Below are positions 51,664-61,260 of a DNA stretch of 64,000 bases, one piece after another; the first letter of the stretch is position 1; every line of letters starts with the position of its first letter. The notes beneath the pieces were generated by a model. It ran no database searches. It had not been told where the DNA came from and saw nothing but the letters and a program-made list of their open reading frames with translations. Both the position numbers and the translations under genes were made by a program. This DNA is from Treponema denticola ATCC 35405 (GTDB lineage: Bacteria; Spirochaetota; Spirochaetia; Treponematales; Treponemataceae). Where the stretch lies: NCBI RefSeq assembly GCF_000008185.1, contig NC_002967.9:2170001-2234000 (forward strand), in the 5' to 3' direction.

Positions 51664-53211
51664 TTATTTTCCATACTCCTTTGACAGATTTTCCAACTGC
51701 ATCATAAACTCATCTTTGGTTTTTGTCCAGTCCTCGGAGCTCATTTCAAGCACATTCACCCTGTCTTTAGGCATTTCTATCTTCTTTATAATCTTGTTAG
51801 TGATAACCATTTTTGAGTCAAGTTCAACGTCAAGTCTTCCTCCGCCCATTTCTTTAGAAGAATTTAAGCTTATTTTATCAATACCAAATTCCACAGTATC
51901 CGGACTCTTCTTATTAAAGCTGCCGGAAAGATTCATTTCCATTATTTCCATTCTATTACCGTCATAGCCGTCATCCGAATATACGGGAACCATTTTTGGG
52001 AAAGCAAAATTCATTGAAGCTTTAAAATTATCCGACTGCTTTGTTTTATCTATCAGTATAGCATAATTTAGAGCTCCGAGTGTCAAATCTTCACTCATCG
52101 AATCATTAGCAGTAAGCCACATATTTATCATAAAATCGGCTTTATTTTCGTTTGATTCCCCCCTGCTTGTAAATGTGATAGTATGGGAAGAAGAATCTAC
52201 ACCACTAAAAAGTTCTATACTTGCAATTAAATTATTAAAAACATAATTATAGTCTTCAATTTCATAGCTTAATTTAAGCAATGGTTTATCTGCTACAAAA
52301 ACCGTAACCATATCTTTTGAAATTAAGCCGTCTTTTACGCCTATTTCTTCGGTAATGCGGAAGCCATCAGGGATAGTCATTTTTTCAGGTGAAATATTTT
52401 CTGAAAACTTATCCATCATTTCTTTTGTAAGAACATCTTCATACATGCTCAACATTAATTTTAAGCGGTTATCGTTTTTTAAGGCATACCAAATAAGAGA
52501 AGGGATTTGTTTTAGCTGTTCATTGTTAAAAGTAATTTCATATCCCGAATCGGTCTTTTTTATATCGGCTTTTTTATAAAGAGCTTTTTCGGCATTTAAA
52601 TATCTTTTTTGGGAATGCCTGTCAAGCTGCATCGTCATCATATTTTTCATTTCATTATAGGAAAAATCCATATTAAAAAATGAAAGGAAATTTTTAGGAG
52701 AAATCAAAGCTAAAAATTTACCTATACCGTTTGACGGCAGATAAAATGTAGTGTCCTTTAAAAAAGGGCTGGCTGCTTCAATATTTTTATCGCCAAATTT
52801 CATGATAAAAATAGGAATATCGGACATTCCGGAAGCAGGACCCTTAATACCGTAAGAATAAAAAAGGGCTTTTTCTTTTTGGTCATTGATAAAAGTAAAA
52901 TTCAAACCGATGTTGTTTTTTATAAGATTCTCAATACCTGCCGTATTCAAAGGATTCTTATCAGAATCGGGGCTCTTAATGGTATTTTTAAACTCCTTAA
53001 TCCGGGCATCAAATGTAATCGAACCGTTTTTTTCTATATCTCCGTCCATAAAATATTCGTTTGAAAATTCCGTAATAGATTTTGCGGCCTTTTCCCTCGA
53101 TGCTTTTTTTAAGGCGATAATATCTTTTTCATCCTTATTTCCGCAAGAAATAAGAAATCCGGCAAGGACGCCGATAACGGTGAATAAAATAAAAGATTTA
53201 AAATTTTTCAT
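51664..53211 (-). CDS. large hypothetical lipoprotein
   Basis: 515 residues from ATG 53211 (GAGG upstream). Signal peptide with lipobox 'GFLISC'. The mature chain is rich in amphipathic beta strands with alternating polar/hydrophobic residues (for example the 400-480 region), hinting at a long beta-sheet or lipid-carrier fold, but no family is recognised. Own promoter (53231-53259) with a short leader of about 13 nt. Followed by the ParB-like gene. Confidence 0.72.
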   Translation of the reverse strand: MKNFKSFILFTVIGVLAGFLISCGNKDEKDIIALKKASREKAAKSITEFSNEYFMDGDIEKNGSITFDARIKEFKNTIKSPDSDKNPLNTAGIENLIKNNIGLNFTFINDQKEKALFYSYGIKGPASGMSDIPIFIMKFGDKNIEAASPFLKDTTFYLPSNGIGKFLALISPKNFLSFFNMDFSYNEMKNMMTMQLDRHSQKRYLNAEKALYKKADIKKTDSGYEITFNNEQLKQIPSLIWYALKNDNRLKLMLSMYEDVLTKEMMDKFSENISPEKMTIPDGFRITEEIGVKDGLISKDMVTVFVADKPLLKLSYEIEDYNYVFNNLIASIELFSGVDSSSHTITFTSRGESNENKADFMINMWLTANDSMSEDLTLGALNYAILIDKTKQSDNFKASMNFAFPKMVPVYSDDGYDGNRMEIMEMNLSGSFNKKSPDTVEFGIDKISLNSSKEMGGGRLDVELDSKMVITNKIIKKIEMPKDRVNVLEMSSEDWTKTKDEFMMQLENLSKEYGK

Positions 53212-53230
53212 ATAGTACCTCACAAGAAAC

Positions 53231-53259
53231 AGTATAAAGGATTAGAGTCTCTTTGTCAA
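53231..53259 (-). promoter_or_regulatory. promoter of large lipoprotein gene
   Basis: Minus strand TTGACA (53254-53259), 17-bp spacer, TATACT (53231-53236). Confidence 0.8.
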
Positions 53260-53287
53260 TACTATGTAGCTATATAACCATAAAACC

Positions 53288-54238
53288 CTAAAATAATTCT
53301 TTTTTTAAAAGAAGTTCGGGATCTGCAGGAATTTCATTTATACGCAGCTCCCAATGAAGGTGGGGGCCTGTCGAAAAACCCGTTGTTCCTATATCTGCAA
53401 TTTTTTCTCCTTGTTTTACCAAAGAACCTTCTTTTACGTGAATCTTATTTAGATGATAATAAATGGTGTAAACAGCAGGAGCATGTTCTATTACAAGGGT
53501 CCAGCCCGTTACTATCCTGTTTTCGGCAAGCACAACTTTTCCCGTTCCGGGAGCAAAGATCGGCGTTCCTATGGGAGAAGGATAATCGATTCCCCAGTGG
53601 CGGCTCACCGAGGTTTTTCCGTCAGGGTATTTTGAGGTGCGCTTTTCGGCAAAAGTTGAGCTTATTCTTTTTGCATCAAAAGGCATTGCAAAGAGACCCT
53701 TAAAATAAAGGCTTTCAAGGTTTTGCACCTTTAAAACTTCTGCAAACCTGTTTCGCTGTTCGGTTTTTTTAGGACTCTTATCTCTTAAAATTTGTGAATT
53801 TTTTTTGCTCAATTTCATTACATACTCTTCAAATTCTCTTTCTAAAACTTCAAAGCCCCTATCTTCCTCAAATAAAGCTCCGTCAATTATAAGATGAGTC
53901 CGAATTTTCCATTTGCCGCTCTTCCACCAAACGGCAACAGCCGCAATTGCAGCCCATTCTTTTTCCGTCTTATCAAGAGGAAAAGCATTGATGGTTTGAA
54001 CTTTTTTTTCCGATGTGTCATAAATAGTAATCCATGCTTTTTCTATTTTGCGTGCAGCCTTAAATTTTACGTTAAAAAAAGAACCCAAATCTCCGCTCTC
54101 CGGCAGCGAAATAATATATAGAGCTTTTTCCGATTTGCCGTTTTGTTCAATATCGGAAACTTCCTTCTTTCCCGATGGATGGAGTGCAAATAAAAAGCAA
54201 AAAAACAATAATACTTGAAAACTTCCTTTTTTTAACAT
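53288..54238 (-). CDS. M23-family peptidase (LytM domain)
   Basis: 316 residues. Signal peptide (about 1-22). C-terminal peptidase_M23 domain with 'SRHWGIDYPSPIGTPIFAPG' (H-x3-D zinc ligands) and GPHLHWELRI (H-x-H). The N-terminal ~180 residues are a beta-rich region plus a Lys-rich helix. Active zinc ligands suggest a true peptidoglycan endopeptidase acting in the periplasm, rather than an inactive activator. 12 bp after recJ, so co-transcribed with DNA-repair and nucleoside genes by position. Confidence 0.9.
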   Translation of the reverse strand: MLKKGSFQVLLFFCFLFALHPSGKKEVSDIEQNGKSEKALYIISLPESGDLGSFFNVKFKAARKIEKAWITIYDTSEKKVQTINAFPLDKTEKEWAAIAAVAVWWKSGKWKIRTHLIIDGALFEEDRGFEVLEREFEEYVMKLSKKNSQILRDKSPKKTEQRNRFAEVLKVQNLESLYFKGLFAMPFDAKRISSTFAEKRTSKYPDGKTSVSRHWGIDYPSPIGTPIFAPGTGKVVLAENRIVTGWTLVIEHAPAVYTIYYHLNKIHVKEGSLVKQGEKIADIGTTGFSTGPHLHWELRINEIPADPELLLKKELF

Positions 54239-54250
54239 TTTAATAATCCT

Positions 54251-56383
54251 TTAGTTCACATAATCTATTTTTTTTAAATCCTTGATAACCATTTTAGGAG
54301 TAACCGTACCGTTAAAATAGTTTTTCGATACATTGAATACTATGTCGGCATAGTCCCCAACCTTAAACTCCGTTCCCAGTTTTTCGGCAGCCTTCCAATA
54401 AAGAGCATTCCATTTATATTTCCCGCACTCCAAGTTAAAGCGCAAATGAAGGGGCTCGGCCTTGCCTATAATGTTTGCATTTAAAATTTTTACCCGCTTT
54501 GTCATAAAGGTCAAAGCCGGAGAATTACATCCGTAAGGCTCAAATTTATCGACTAAATGTAAGATTTCGGGTTTTAAGTAATCATGAGGAAGCTCGGCAT
54601 CAATTGTAAGAGTTTCGGAATCTGCATCATTTTCAAATTCCATTGACCCGGAAAATTGTTTTAAACTTTCCAAAAACTTCGTAAGCTTTTCCTGCTCGAT
54701 GCCGAAACCTGCCGCAAAATCATGTCCGCCGTAGTCCAAAAAAAGCTCGCTATAGGGTTCAAGGAAGTCCAAAAGACGGAAGCCCCTCGCCGACCTTATC
54801 GAGGCAACGGCACTGCCGTCAGGCATCAGGCAGATAGCAAGGGCCGGTAGCTTAAAGTATTCTGCCAACTTTCCTGCAAGAATTCCGGTAATTCCGCGAT
54901 GAAATTCCGCACTGACGGCAACTACCAATTTTTCGTTATATTCCTTTAAGCTTTCAATCGCAAGAGGCAGGGCAATTTCCCAAGCCTTGGAACCAAGAGC
55001 CCTTCTGTCCTCATTCATTTGAAATATTTCTTGGGCCTTAGCCGTTCTTTCGCCCGAATCTTGAGCAAGAAAAAGCTCGATAGCCGTTTCGGGCCTACCC
55101 ATTCTGCCGGAGGCATTTACCAATGGCGAGATATTCCATGCTATCTCTTCGGTGCCTATGGGAGCCCCTAAAAGTTTTTGCATAGCCATCAGGTCTACAA
55201 GACCGAGGCGGGGCTTTTTGTTTATTTCTTTTAAGCCTTGTTTTACTATTATACGGTTTTCTCCGGTTAATTCCATGAGGTCGGCAAGGGTCGAAAGGGC
55301 AACCAGCTGAATTTCGGAAGCCTCTCTTTTTCCGTAAAAATTATTTTTTTGCTGAATAAAGGTTATAAAGATATTTTTAAAGGTTTCGAGTTCCGACTGG
55401 GCATCCTCGTAGTATTTTCCGATTGTCGAAAATTCTTTTAAACGCAAAAGGCTCATATCTCCCATTTGCGGAAATTGTTTTGCAACCTCGGGCTGAAAAT
55501 CAAAAAAGTTAAATTCGATTCCGTTTCCGAAGATATTTTTAAGCTGTTTTTTTTGTAAGGGAGCATCCCATACGAATATTTGCTGACCGTTTAAAAAAGA
55601 GCCAAGCCTTGTTTCCGAAAAAGAAAGCATTCCCGGAACTATGGTTTCGGTAATTTTTCCGATTTGAACCATATTTACAAGTTTTACGGCTTCTATGGAG
55701 TAAGCGTCATTTACGGGCCTTACATTTAAAAGGGAAACTTGTTGTTTATAAAAGGGCTGCATACCGAAACGAAGTGCGGTAATAAGTTTCCATGCCGTAG
55801 CACAGCCCGATAGATTTTCGTGGGGATAGCCCGAATCGGGCATCTTACAGTTTATTATTACGGCTGCCTCAGGTAGGTTCTCCTGAGGGGTATGGTGGTC
55901 AACTACTATTACATCGATACCTAAACTATTGGCTTTTTCAATTTCCTTAAAATTGGAAATACCGCAGTCCACCGTTATGATAAGGGTGCCGTCATTTGCA
56001 GCGTGCTTTTCCACGGCTTCCATGGAAAGCCCATAGCTCTCATCTCCGGTAGGAATACGCCATGACACATCAAGCCCCATATCCTTTAAGGCTTCATAAA
56101 GAAGAGTCGTGCTCGTAATGCCGTCCACATCCCTGTCGCCGAAAATTAAAACCTTCTCCCCTTCTTCTTTTGCATCCAGAATACGGTCTACGGCATCTTC
56201 CATGTTTTTAAATAGGAAGGGACTGTGAAGATAGCGCATATCGTCTTCCAAATAGAATAAAATATCCTTCCCTTCGATAATACCGCGGCGTACCAATATT
56301 GCCGAAGTCAGAGGATCACATCCGTATTTTCTTTTTATCTCGTTTACAAGTTCGGGGCCTATTTCTTTTTTTTGCCAGTCCAT
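54251..56383 (-). CDS. recJ: single-stranded-DNA exonuclease RecJ
   Basis: 710 residues, longer than the ~580 of E. coli because of extra sequence in the middle (about 230-340). DHH-family motifs: FGDRDVDGITSTTLLYEA, IITVDCGISN, DVIVVDHHTP, and in DHHA1 'LDYGGHDFAAGFGIEQEKL'. It degrades single-stranded DNA 5' to 3' in recombination and base-excision repair. GGAG precedes the ATG; 26 bp after the nucleoside phosphorylase gene. Confidence 0.95.
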   Translation of the reverse strand: MDWQKKEIGPELVNEIKRKYGCDPLTSAILVRRGIIEGKDILFYLEDDMRYLHSPFLFKNMEDAVDRILDAKEEGEKVLIFGDRDVDGITSTTLLYEALKDMGLDVSWRIPTGDESYGLSMEAVEKHAANDGTLIITVDCGISNFKEIEKANSLGIDVIVVDHHTPQENLPEAAVIINCKMPDSGYPHENLSGCATAWKLITALRFGMQPFYKQQVSLLNVRPVNDAYSIEAVKLVNMVQIGKITETIVPGMLSFSETRLGSFLNGQQIFVWDAPLQKKQLKNIFGNGIEFNFFDFQPEVAKQFPQMGDMSLLRLKEFSTIGKYYEDAQSELETFKNIFITFIQQKNNFYGKREASEIQLVALSTLADLMELTGENRIIVKQGLKEINKKPRLGLVDLMAMQKLLGAPIGTEEIAWNISPLVNASGRMGRPETAIELFLAQDSGERTAKAQEIFQMNEDRRALGSKAWEIALPLAIESLKEYNEKLVVAVSAEFHRGITGILAGKLAEYFKLPALAICLMPDGSAVASIRSARGFRLLDFLEPYSELFLDYGGHDFAAGFGIEQEKLTKFLESLKQFSGSMEFENDADSETLTIDAELPHDYLKPEILHLVDKFEPYGCNSPALTFMTKRVKILNANIIGKAEPLHLRFNLECGKYKWNALYWKAAEKLGTEFKVGDYADIVFNVSKNYFNGTVTPKMVIKDLKKIDYVN

Positions 56384-56409
56384 TTTTTTCTCCGCATTGG
56401 ATTTAAAAT

Positions 56410-57741
56410 TTAAAGTTCTTCTTGTTTGATAATTTTAAAAATAAGCTTATTTTTTTGCGGAGCCTTATCGGAATATTCTATAGCGTTTTTCAATAAGGGC
56501 ATTGAAGCGGAAACCGAAGCCGAATCCTTTCCGTAGACCCTCATTATAAGGTCTCCTTTTTTTACGGAATCGCCCTTGTGTTTTAAAATTTCAACTCCGG
56601 CATCGGGGCATACGGGATCGGTGGTTTTATTTCTTCCGACTCCAAGGTTTACACCGGCCATACCGACCTCAAAAGCATTAATGCTCTCGATAAAGCCGTC
56701 CCTTTCTGCCTTCAATTCTTCAAAGAATTTGCTGCGGCGGGTTTTATATTCCGCCATAAGGGTCTTGGGATTGCCTCCCTGAAGTTCTATATTTTTTATA
56801 AAAAGATCCAAGGCTTTTCCTGAGCTTACGGCTTCTTTTGCAAGAGAAAGCCCCTCTTCTTCCGTCTTAGCCTTGCCTCCCAGAACGAGCATGTGAGCGG
56901 CCAGCTGCAAGGTAAGCTCAGTACTGTCCGCGGGTCCTTGTCCTTTTAAAATATCTATCGTTTCTTCTATTTCCAAAAAGTTTCCGGCCATCGTGCCGAG
57001 AGGTTCATTCATATTGGTTATAAGAGCCCGCGCCTTTTTACCCATAGCCTTAGCCGTACCTACAAGGCTTACCGCCAAGGCTTTCGCATCGCTCAAGGTT
57101 TTCATAAAGGCACCCTTTCCGCATTTTACATCAAAAACGAGGGCTTCGGAACCTTCTGCAACTTTTTTTGAAAGAATACTCGAAGTTATAAGCGGAACGG
57201 ATTCAACTGTGGCCGTAACATCCCGCATCGCATATAGAAGGCGGTCTGCAGGAACGATTTCCTTTGTCTGCCCCGTCATGGCAAAGCCTGTTTTTTCTAT
57301 AAAATTCCTAAATTCGGCTTCGGTCAAGTTGGTGCGGTAGCCCGTAACTGCCTCAAGCTTATCGAGAGTTCCTCCCGTGTGGCCAAGTGCCCGGCCGCTC
57401 ATCATTGGAACCTTAACACCGTTTGCCGCAACAATGGGAGCAAGAGGAAGCGAGAGCTTATCCCCTACCCCTCCGGTAGAATGTTTATCGACAAAGGGGC
57501 CTTCAAGGCTTGAAAGGTCCATCACCTTCCCGGAATGAAGCATAACATCCGTAAGAATAGCAGTTTCTTCAAAGGTCATTCCGTTAAAATACACGGCCAT
57601 AAGCCATGCCGAAATCTGATATTCGGGAATTTCACCCCTTACATAAGAATTTACAATAAATTCTATCTCTTTGCGGTTTAAGGGCTCTATAGCCTGCCCC
57701 TTTATTCCGCGTTTTTTCATAATAATATCCGTTGCTCTCAT
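56410..57741 (-). CDS. pyrimidine-nucleoside / thymidine phosphorylase
   Basis: 443 residues. Family signature 'SGRALGHTGGTLDKLEAVTG' and 'DKHSTGGVGDKLSLPLAPIV' are diagnostic. It splits thymidine or uridine with phosphate to base and (deoxy)ribose-1-phosphate in salvage. Sequence alone does not separate DeoA from Pdp. First gene of a phosphorylase-recJ-M23 unit with its own promoter at 57761-57789; divergent from thrC. Confidence 0.94.
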   Translation of the reverse strand: MRATDIIMKKRGIKGQAIEPLNRKEIEFIVNSYVRGEIPEYQISAWLMAVYFNGMTFEETAILTDVMLHSGKVMDLSSLEGPFVDKHSTGGVGDKLSLPLAPIVAANGVKVPMMSGRALGHTGGTLDKLEAVTGYRTNLTEAEFRNFIEKTGFAMTGQTKEIVPADRLLYAMRDVTATVESVPLITSSILSKKVAEGSEALVFDVKCGKGAFMKTLSDAKALAVSLVGTAKAMGKKARALITNMNEPLGTMAGNFLEIEETIDILKGQGPADSTELTLQLAAHMLVLGGKAKTEEEGLSLAKEAVSSGKALDLFIKNIELQGGNPKTLMAEYKTRRSKFFEELKAERDGFIESINAFEVGMAGVNLGVGRNKTTDPVCPDAGVEILKHKGDSVKKGDLIMRVYGKDSASVSASMPLLKNAIEYSDKAPQKNKLIFKIIKQEEL

Positions 57742-57760
57742 GTGTTACCTCTCATTGTTG

Positions 57761-57789
57761 ATATTAGTATGAAAGTACATAAATGTCAA
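57761..57789 (-). promoter_or_regulatory. promoter of nucleoside phosphorylase-recJ unit
   Basis: Minus strand TTGACA (57784-57789), 17-bp spacer, TAATAT (57761-57766). Confidence 0.8.
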
Positions 57790-57828
57790 GTCTAAAATTT
57801 GATTGAACTTGATGATTGAACTTGATAA

Positions 57829-57857
57829 TTGACAATGAATGATTTATATTGTAGAAT
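57829..57857 (+). promoter_or_regulatory. thrC promoter
   Basis: TTGACA (57829-57834), 17-bp spacer, TAGAAT (57852-57857), about 43 nt upstream of the thrC ATG. Confidence 0.75.
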
Positions 57858-57900
57858 ACGAAATGTGAAAAATCTATGTAAAACTTGTGGATAAGTAGGG

Positions 57901-59319
57901 ATGAAATTTTACGATATAGCCAATAAAAATATACTGGTCTCTTTTAAAGAAGCTGTGCTAAGAGGTTTTAACTCTGAAACGGGGGGAGTTTTTATGCCGG
58001 CGGAGCTCGGAAAAATAAGTCCGGCAATGATTTATCGAAATCCCCCTTCTTCTTTTAGGGATATATGCTTTGAAATTATAAAAAACTTTTGCGGCGATGA
58101 AATTCCTGAAGACGATCTAATGTCTATAATAGCTCAATTTTATCCTCACAGGCTCCCGATAAACCCGATAGCGCCGACAACCTATGTTTTGGAGCTTTTT
58201 CACGGGCCCACCTGTAACTATAAGGACATAGGATCAGGCTTTTTAGCCTATCTTTTAGAGTACTTTAATAAAGACGAAGACGGAGATATTAACCTCATTG
58301 TACCGGCCTCCGGCGAAAGAGCTTGTGCCATTGCATCAGCCGTTTCCCAAGTGAAGAGAGTTAATGCCCTTCTTTTATACCCCAAGGACTCCTTAACGGA
58401 AATACAGGAAAACTTTCTTTCTTCAATGCCTAAAAATGTATATCCGATTTGTGTGGAAGGATCCTTTGAAGATTGTGAAAATCTTGTGGATAAAGCACTC
58501 AAAGATGAAGATTTATTGAAAAAACTAAAACTTGTTTCAGGAGGAGCCTTAAACATAGCGCCCCTTTTACCTCAAGTTGCTTTTTTTGTCTATGCAGCCT
58601 TAACCGTATTATACCGCAGCGATTACGATAACAAAATTGAAAATCCTTCAATCATAACTTCAATACCGTCAGGAAGTTTTTCGGCCCTTACGGCAGCCCT
58701 GATTGCAAAAAAAATGGGAACCCCGATCAAAGGGCTTATTTCGACCGAAAACGAAAATCATGCTCTTTCGGATTGGCTCACAGCCGGAGATTTAAAAAAA
58801 AGAACGGCAATAAAAACCAATACGCCGGCTCTGGATATTCCCAATACAATCAACTTTAAGCGGATGCTTCAAATTTACGATGTTGAAGAACTTAGAAGAC
58901 TTATAATTCCTTATTGGCTTGACGGTATGGGAACAATATCTTCCGTAAGAACATGTAATGAAAGAACAGGCTATATAATAGATCCTTACGGTGCTATGGC
59001 TTGGACAGCCTGGCAGGATGTCTATAATGGGGCACTGAATTCATTAAAGAGAAAAACATCAGAAAATGATGAGGACCCGGGGATACCTTTAAAATATGCA
59101 AATATTGAAACATGGGCATCTGCAATTCACAGAAGCAGTATGGTGGGAATAGTTCTACAAACCTCTCATCCTGCAAAGTTCCCCGAAATTATGAAACCGG
59201 CCATTGGCAGGCCGCCGTCTTTACCCGATAAACTTGAAAGTTTACAATATCGGCTTTTAAAAGCGGTTAATATCCTGCCCGATTACTCAATGTTTAAAGA
59301 ATGGGCTTTGTCCCACTAA
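57901..59319 (+). CDS. thrC: threonine synthase
   Basis: 472 residues. 'YVLELFHGPTCNYKDIGSGF' carries the PLP lysine (K in YKD), followed by IVPASGERACAIASAV and '[20 protein letters not shown]', as in the longer fungal/Gram-negative type of ThrC. It converts O-phosphohomoserine to threonine in the cytoplasm. Its ribosome site is poor (AGTAGGG very close to the ATG). Threonine supply links to Kbl, encoded 0.6 kb away, which handles the threonine breakdown product. Confidence 0.93.
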   Translation: MKFYDIANKNILVSFKEAVLRGFNSETGGVFMPAELGKISPAMIYRNPPSSFRDICFEIIKNFCGDEIPEDDLMSIIAQFYPHRLPINPIAPTTYVLELFHGPTCNYKDIGSGFLAYLLEYFNKDEDGDINLIVPASGERACAIASAVSQVKRVNALLLYPKDSLTEIQENFLSSMPKNVYPICVEGSFEDCENLVDKALKDEDLLKKLKLVSGGALNIAPLLPQVAFFVYAALTVLYRSDYDNKIENPSIITSIPSGSFSALTAALIAKKMGTPIKGLISTENENHALSDWLTAGDLKKRTAIKTNTPALDIPNTINFKRMLQIYDVEELRRLIIPYWLDGMGTISSVRTCNERTGYIIDPYGAMAWTAWQDVYNGALNSLKRKTSENDEDPGIPLKYANIETWASAIHRSSMVGIVLQTSHPAKFPEIMKPAIGRPPSLPDKLESLQYRLLKAVNILPDYSMFKEWALSH

Positions 59320-59352
59320 AAGACAAAGATTCAAACAAATCGCTGATTTTCT

Positions 59353-59850
59353 CTATTGACCCTTGTATTCTTCTAAAGAATCGGAAATATGCTCTAGGAT
59401 TATACCGGCCTTTTTAAACATTTCGATTGTGTCGGCCGAGTCATGATAGCGTTTTTCGGCTACGACTCTTACGATCCCACAGTTTATGATGAGCATAGCA
59501 CAGGTTCGGCAGGGAGTCATCTTGCAGTAAAGGGTTGCCCCGTCAATGCTTATGCCTCGCTTTGCTGCCTGGCAGATAGCGTTTTGTTCTGCATGGACGG
59601 TGCGGACACAGTGTTGGGTAACACTTCCGTCCTCATGCTGAAGTTTTTTAAATTGGTGTCCTACATCATCACAGTGAGGAAGACCGGTAGGAGCTCCTAC
59701 ATAGCCGGTAACAAGAATTTGGTGATCGCGAGCAATAACACAACCTGATCTTCCGCGGTCGCAGGTTGCCCTCTTTGCAATAGCCCGGCAAACATCCATA
59801 AAATATTCGTCCCAGGATGGGCGCTTATATTTTTCCTTTGTGTCAACCAT
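59353..59850 (-). CDS. deoxycytidylate (dCMP) deaminase
   Basis: 165 residues. Zinc-site motifs TVHAEQNAICQAA (HAE) and MTPCRTCAM (PC-x2-C), preceded by 'ATCDRGRSGCVIARDHQILV', typical of dCMP deaminase/ComEB. It makes dUMP, the precursor of thymidylate. GGAAGG precedes the ATG. Convergent with thrC. Confidence 0.92.
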   Translation of the reverse strand: MVDTKEKYKRPSWDEYFMDVCRAIAKRATCDRGRSGCVIARDHQILVTGYVGAPTGLPHCDDVGHQFKKLQHEDGSVTQHCVRTVHAEQNAICQAAKRGISIDGATLYCKMTPCRTCAMLIINCGIVRVVAEKRYHDSADTIEMFKKAGIILEHISDSLEEYKGQ

Positions 59851-59881
59851 AAATCACCTTCCTTATCTACAAAATTCAAAG

Positions 59882-59916
59882 AAAGCACCGGTTCGATATT
59901 TTCAAATCGGTGCTTT
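59882..59916 (-). terminator. terminator between kbl and dCMP deaminase gene
   Basis: AAAGCACCG (59882-59890) / CGGTGCTTT (59908-59916); followed by a short T-rich run on both strands. Positioned 18 bp after the kbl stop codon. Confidence 0.65.
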
Positions 59917-59934
59917 TTATCTTAAAAAATAGGA

Positions 59935-61122
59935 TTAAATAATTCCCATTTCTTTGCCGACTTTTTCACAGATTTTTACAGCCCTATCAAGCTGCTCCGT
60001 GGTGTGGCCTGCAGTAACCATACATCGGACTCGGCCTGTTCCCTTGGGAACTGTGGGGAATACGATGGGGCCTGAGAATAAGCCGTTTTCAAAAAGCTTT
60101 TTCGAGAATTCCAAGGTCTTGGCTTCATCTCCGATAATAATCGGGGTAATCGGCGTCTCGCTGTGACCGATATTGTAGCCGAGCTTTCCTAAGCCTTCTT
60201 TAAAGTGCTTGGCGTTTGCCCAAAGCTTGTCAGTATATTCGGTTGATTCCATGAGCATCTTAACGGCTTCAATAGCAGCTCCTACGGCTGCAGGAGGAAG
60301 ACCGGTTGAGAATAAGAAGGGGCGACCTCTGTTTTTAAGCCAGTCGATAGTTACTTTTTTTCCTGCAACATAACCGCCTACAACACCGATAGCCTTTGAA
60401 AGGGTTCCCATTGCAACATCAACTCTTCCGTGAAGCTTAAAGTGGTCTACTGTTCCGCGTCCGCTTTCTCCTAAAACACCGCTTGAGTGAGCATCGTCGA
60501 CATATGTAAGACAATTATATTTTTCGGCAAGAGCAACGATTTCGGGGAGTTTGGCTATATCTCCGTCCATTGAGAAAACGCCGTCGGTTATAATCAAAAC
60601 GTTGTTATAGTTATTTCTTTTTTCTTTTAAAACTCTTTCAAGGTCGGCCATATCGGAGTGCTGGAAGACTGCCTTATCGGCCTTTGAAAGGCGGGTACCG
60701 TCGATGATTGAAGCGTGGTTCAGCTGATCCGAAATGATTAAGTCACCCTTATCCGTAAGAGCCTGAATAACGCCTGCATTACAGTTAAAACCTGACTGGA
60801 AAGCTAAAACGGCCTCCTCTCTTTTAAATTCGGCTAAAAGTTTTTCCAAGTCATCATGTATCTTCATATTACCGATGATGGGCCGTACGGCTCCGGCTCC
60901 GGCTCCGTATTTTTCGATAGCCTCAATAGCGGCCTTTTTAAGCCTCGGATGATTTGCAAAGCCTAAATAGTTGTTGGATGAAAGGTTTATAACCTTTTTT
61001 CCGTTAATAACACATTCCGCATCGCTCGGCCCTTCAAGAGTAACAAGCTCTTTGTATAAACCCTGCTCTTTTAATTCTTGAACTTTTTTTTGTAAAAACT
61101 CCATATCATGGATATTCGACAT
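59935..61122 (-). CDS. kbl: glycine C-acetyltransferase (2-amino-3-ketobutyrate CoA ligase)
   Basis: 395 residues, the usual Kbl length. '[20 protein letters not shown]', '[18 protein letters not shown]', '[20 protein letters not shown]' and the PLP lysine in [14 protein letters not shown]. It reversibly converts 2-amino-3-oxobutanoate plus CoA to glycine and acetyl-CoA, the second step of threonine degradation. The partner tdh is not in the window. GGGGGAAA precedes the ATG; promoter at 61184-61212. Confidence 0.95.
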   Translation of the reverse strand: MSNIHDMEFLQKKVQELKEQGLYKELVTLEGPSDAECVINGKKVINLSSNNYLGFANHPRLKKAAIEAIEKYGAGAGAVRPIIGNMKIHDDLEKLLAEFKREEAVLAFQSGFNCNAGVIQALTDKGDLIISDQLNHASIIDGTRLSKADKAVFQHSDMADLERVLKEKRNNYNNVLIITDGVFSMDGDIAKLPEIVALAEKYNCLTYVDDAHSSGVLGESGRGTVDHFKLHGRVDVAMGTLSKAIGVVGGYVAGKKVTIDWLKNRGRPFLFSTGLPPAAVGAAIEAVKMLMESTEYTDKLWANAKHFKEGLGKLGYNIGHSETPITPIIIGDEAKTLEFSKKLFENGLFSGPIVFPTVPKGTGRVRCMVTAGHTTEQLDRAVKICEKVGKEMGII

Positions 61123-61183
61123 AGTTTCCCCCTAATAAAATGTTTAAAATTCTTAAAGATTAAGTGGACTTTAAGACTGAGAC

Positions 61184-61212
61184 ATTATTTATCTTTTTAG
61201 CGATATTGTCAA
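61184..61212 (-). promoter_or_regulatory. kbl promoter
   Basis: Minus strand TTGACA (61207-61212), 17-bp spacer, AATAAT (61184-61189). Its -35 box overlaps that of the divergent promoter. Confidence 0.65.
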
Positions 61213-61234
61213 GAGCCGTAAATTATTGTATAAT
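61206..61234 (+). promoter_or_regulatory. promoter of RluA-family gene
   Basis: TTGTCA (61206-61211), 17-bp spacer, TATAAT (61229-61234); shares its -35 DNA with the kbl promoter. Confidence 0.75.
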
Positions 61235-61260
61235 CCGCCGACAAAACTTGGGATTTTAAA

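Noticed and set aside
61123-61260. Glycine riboswitch upstream of kbl
   Set aside because: The gap is only about 140 bp and is filled by two overlapping promoters; no paired aptamer-like GGAGAG/conserved cores are visible.
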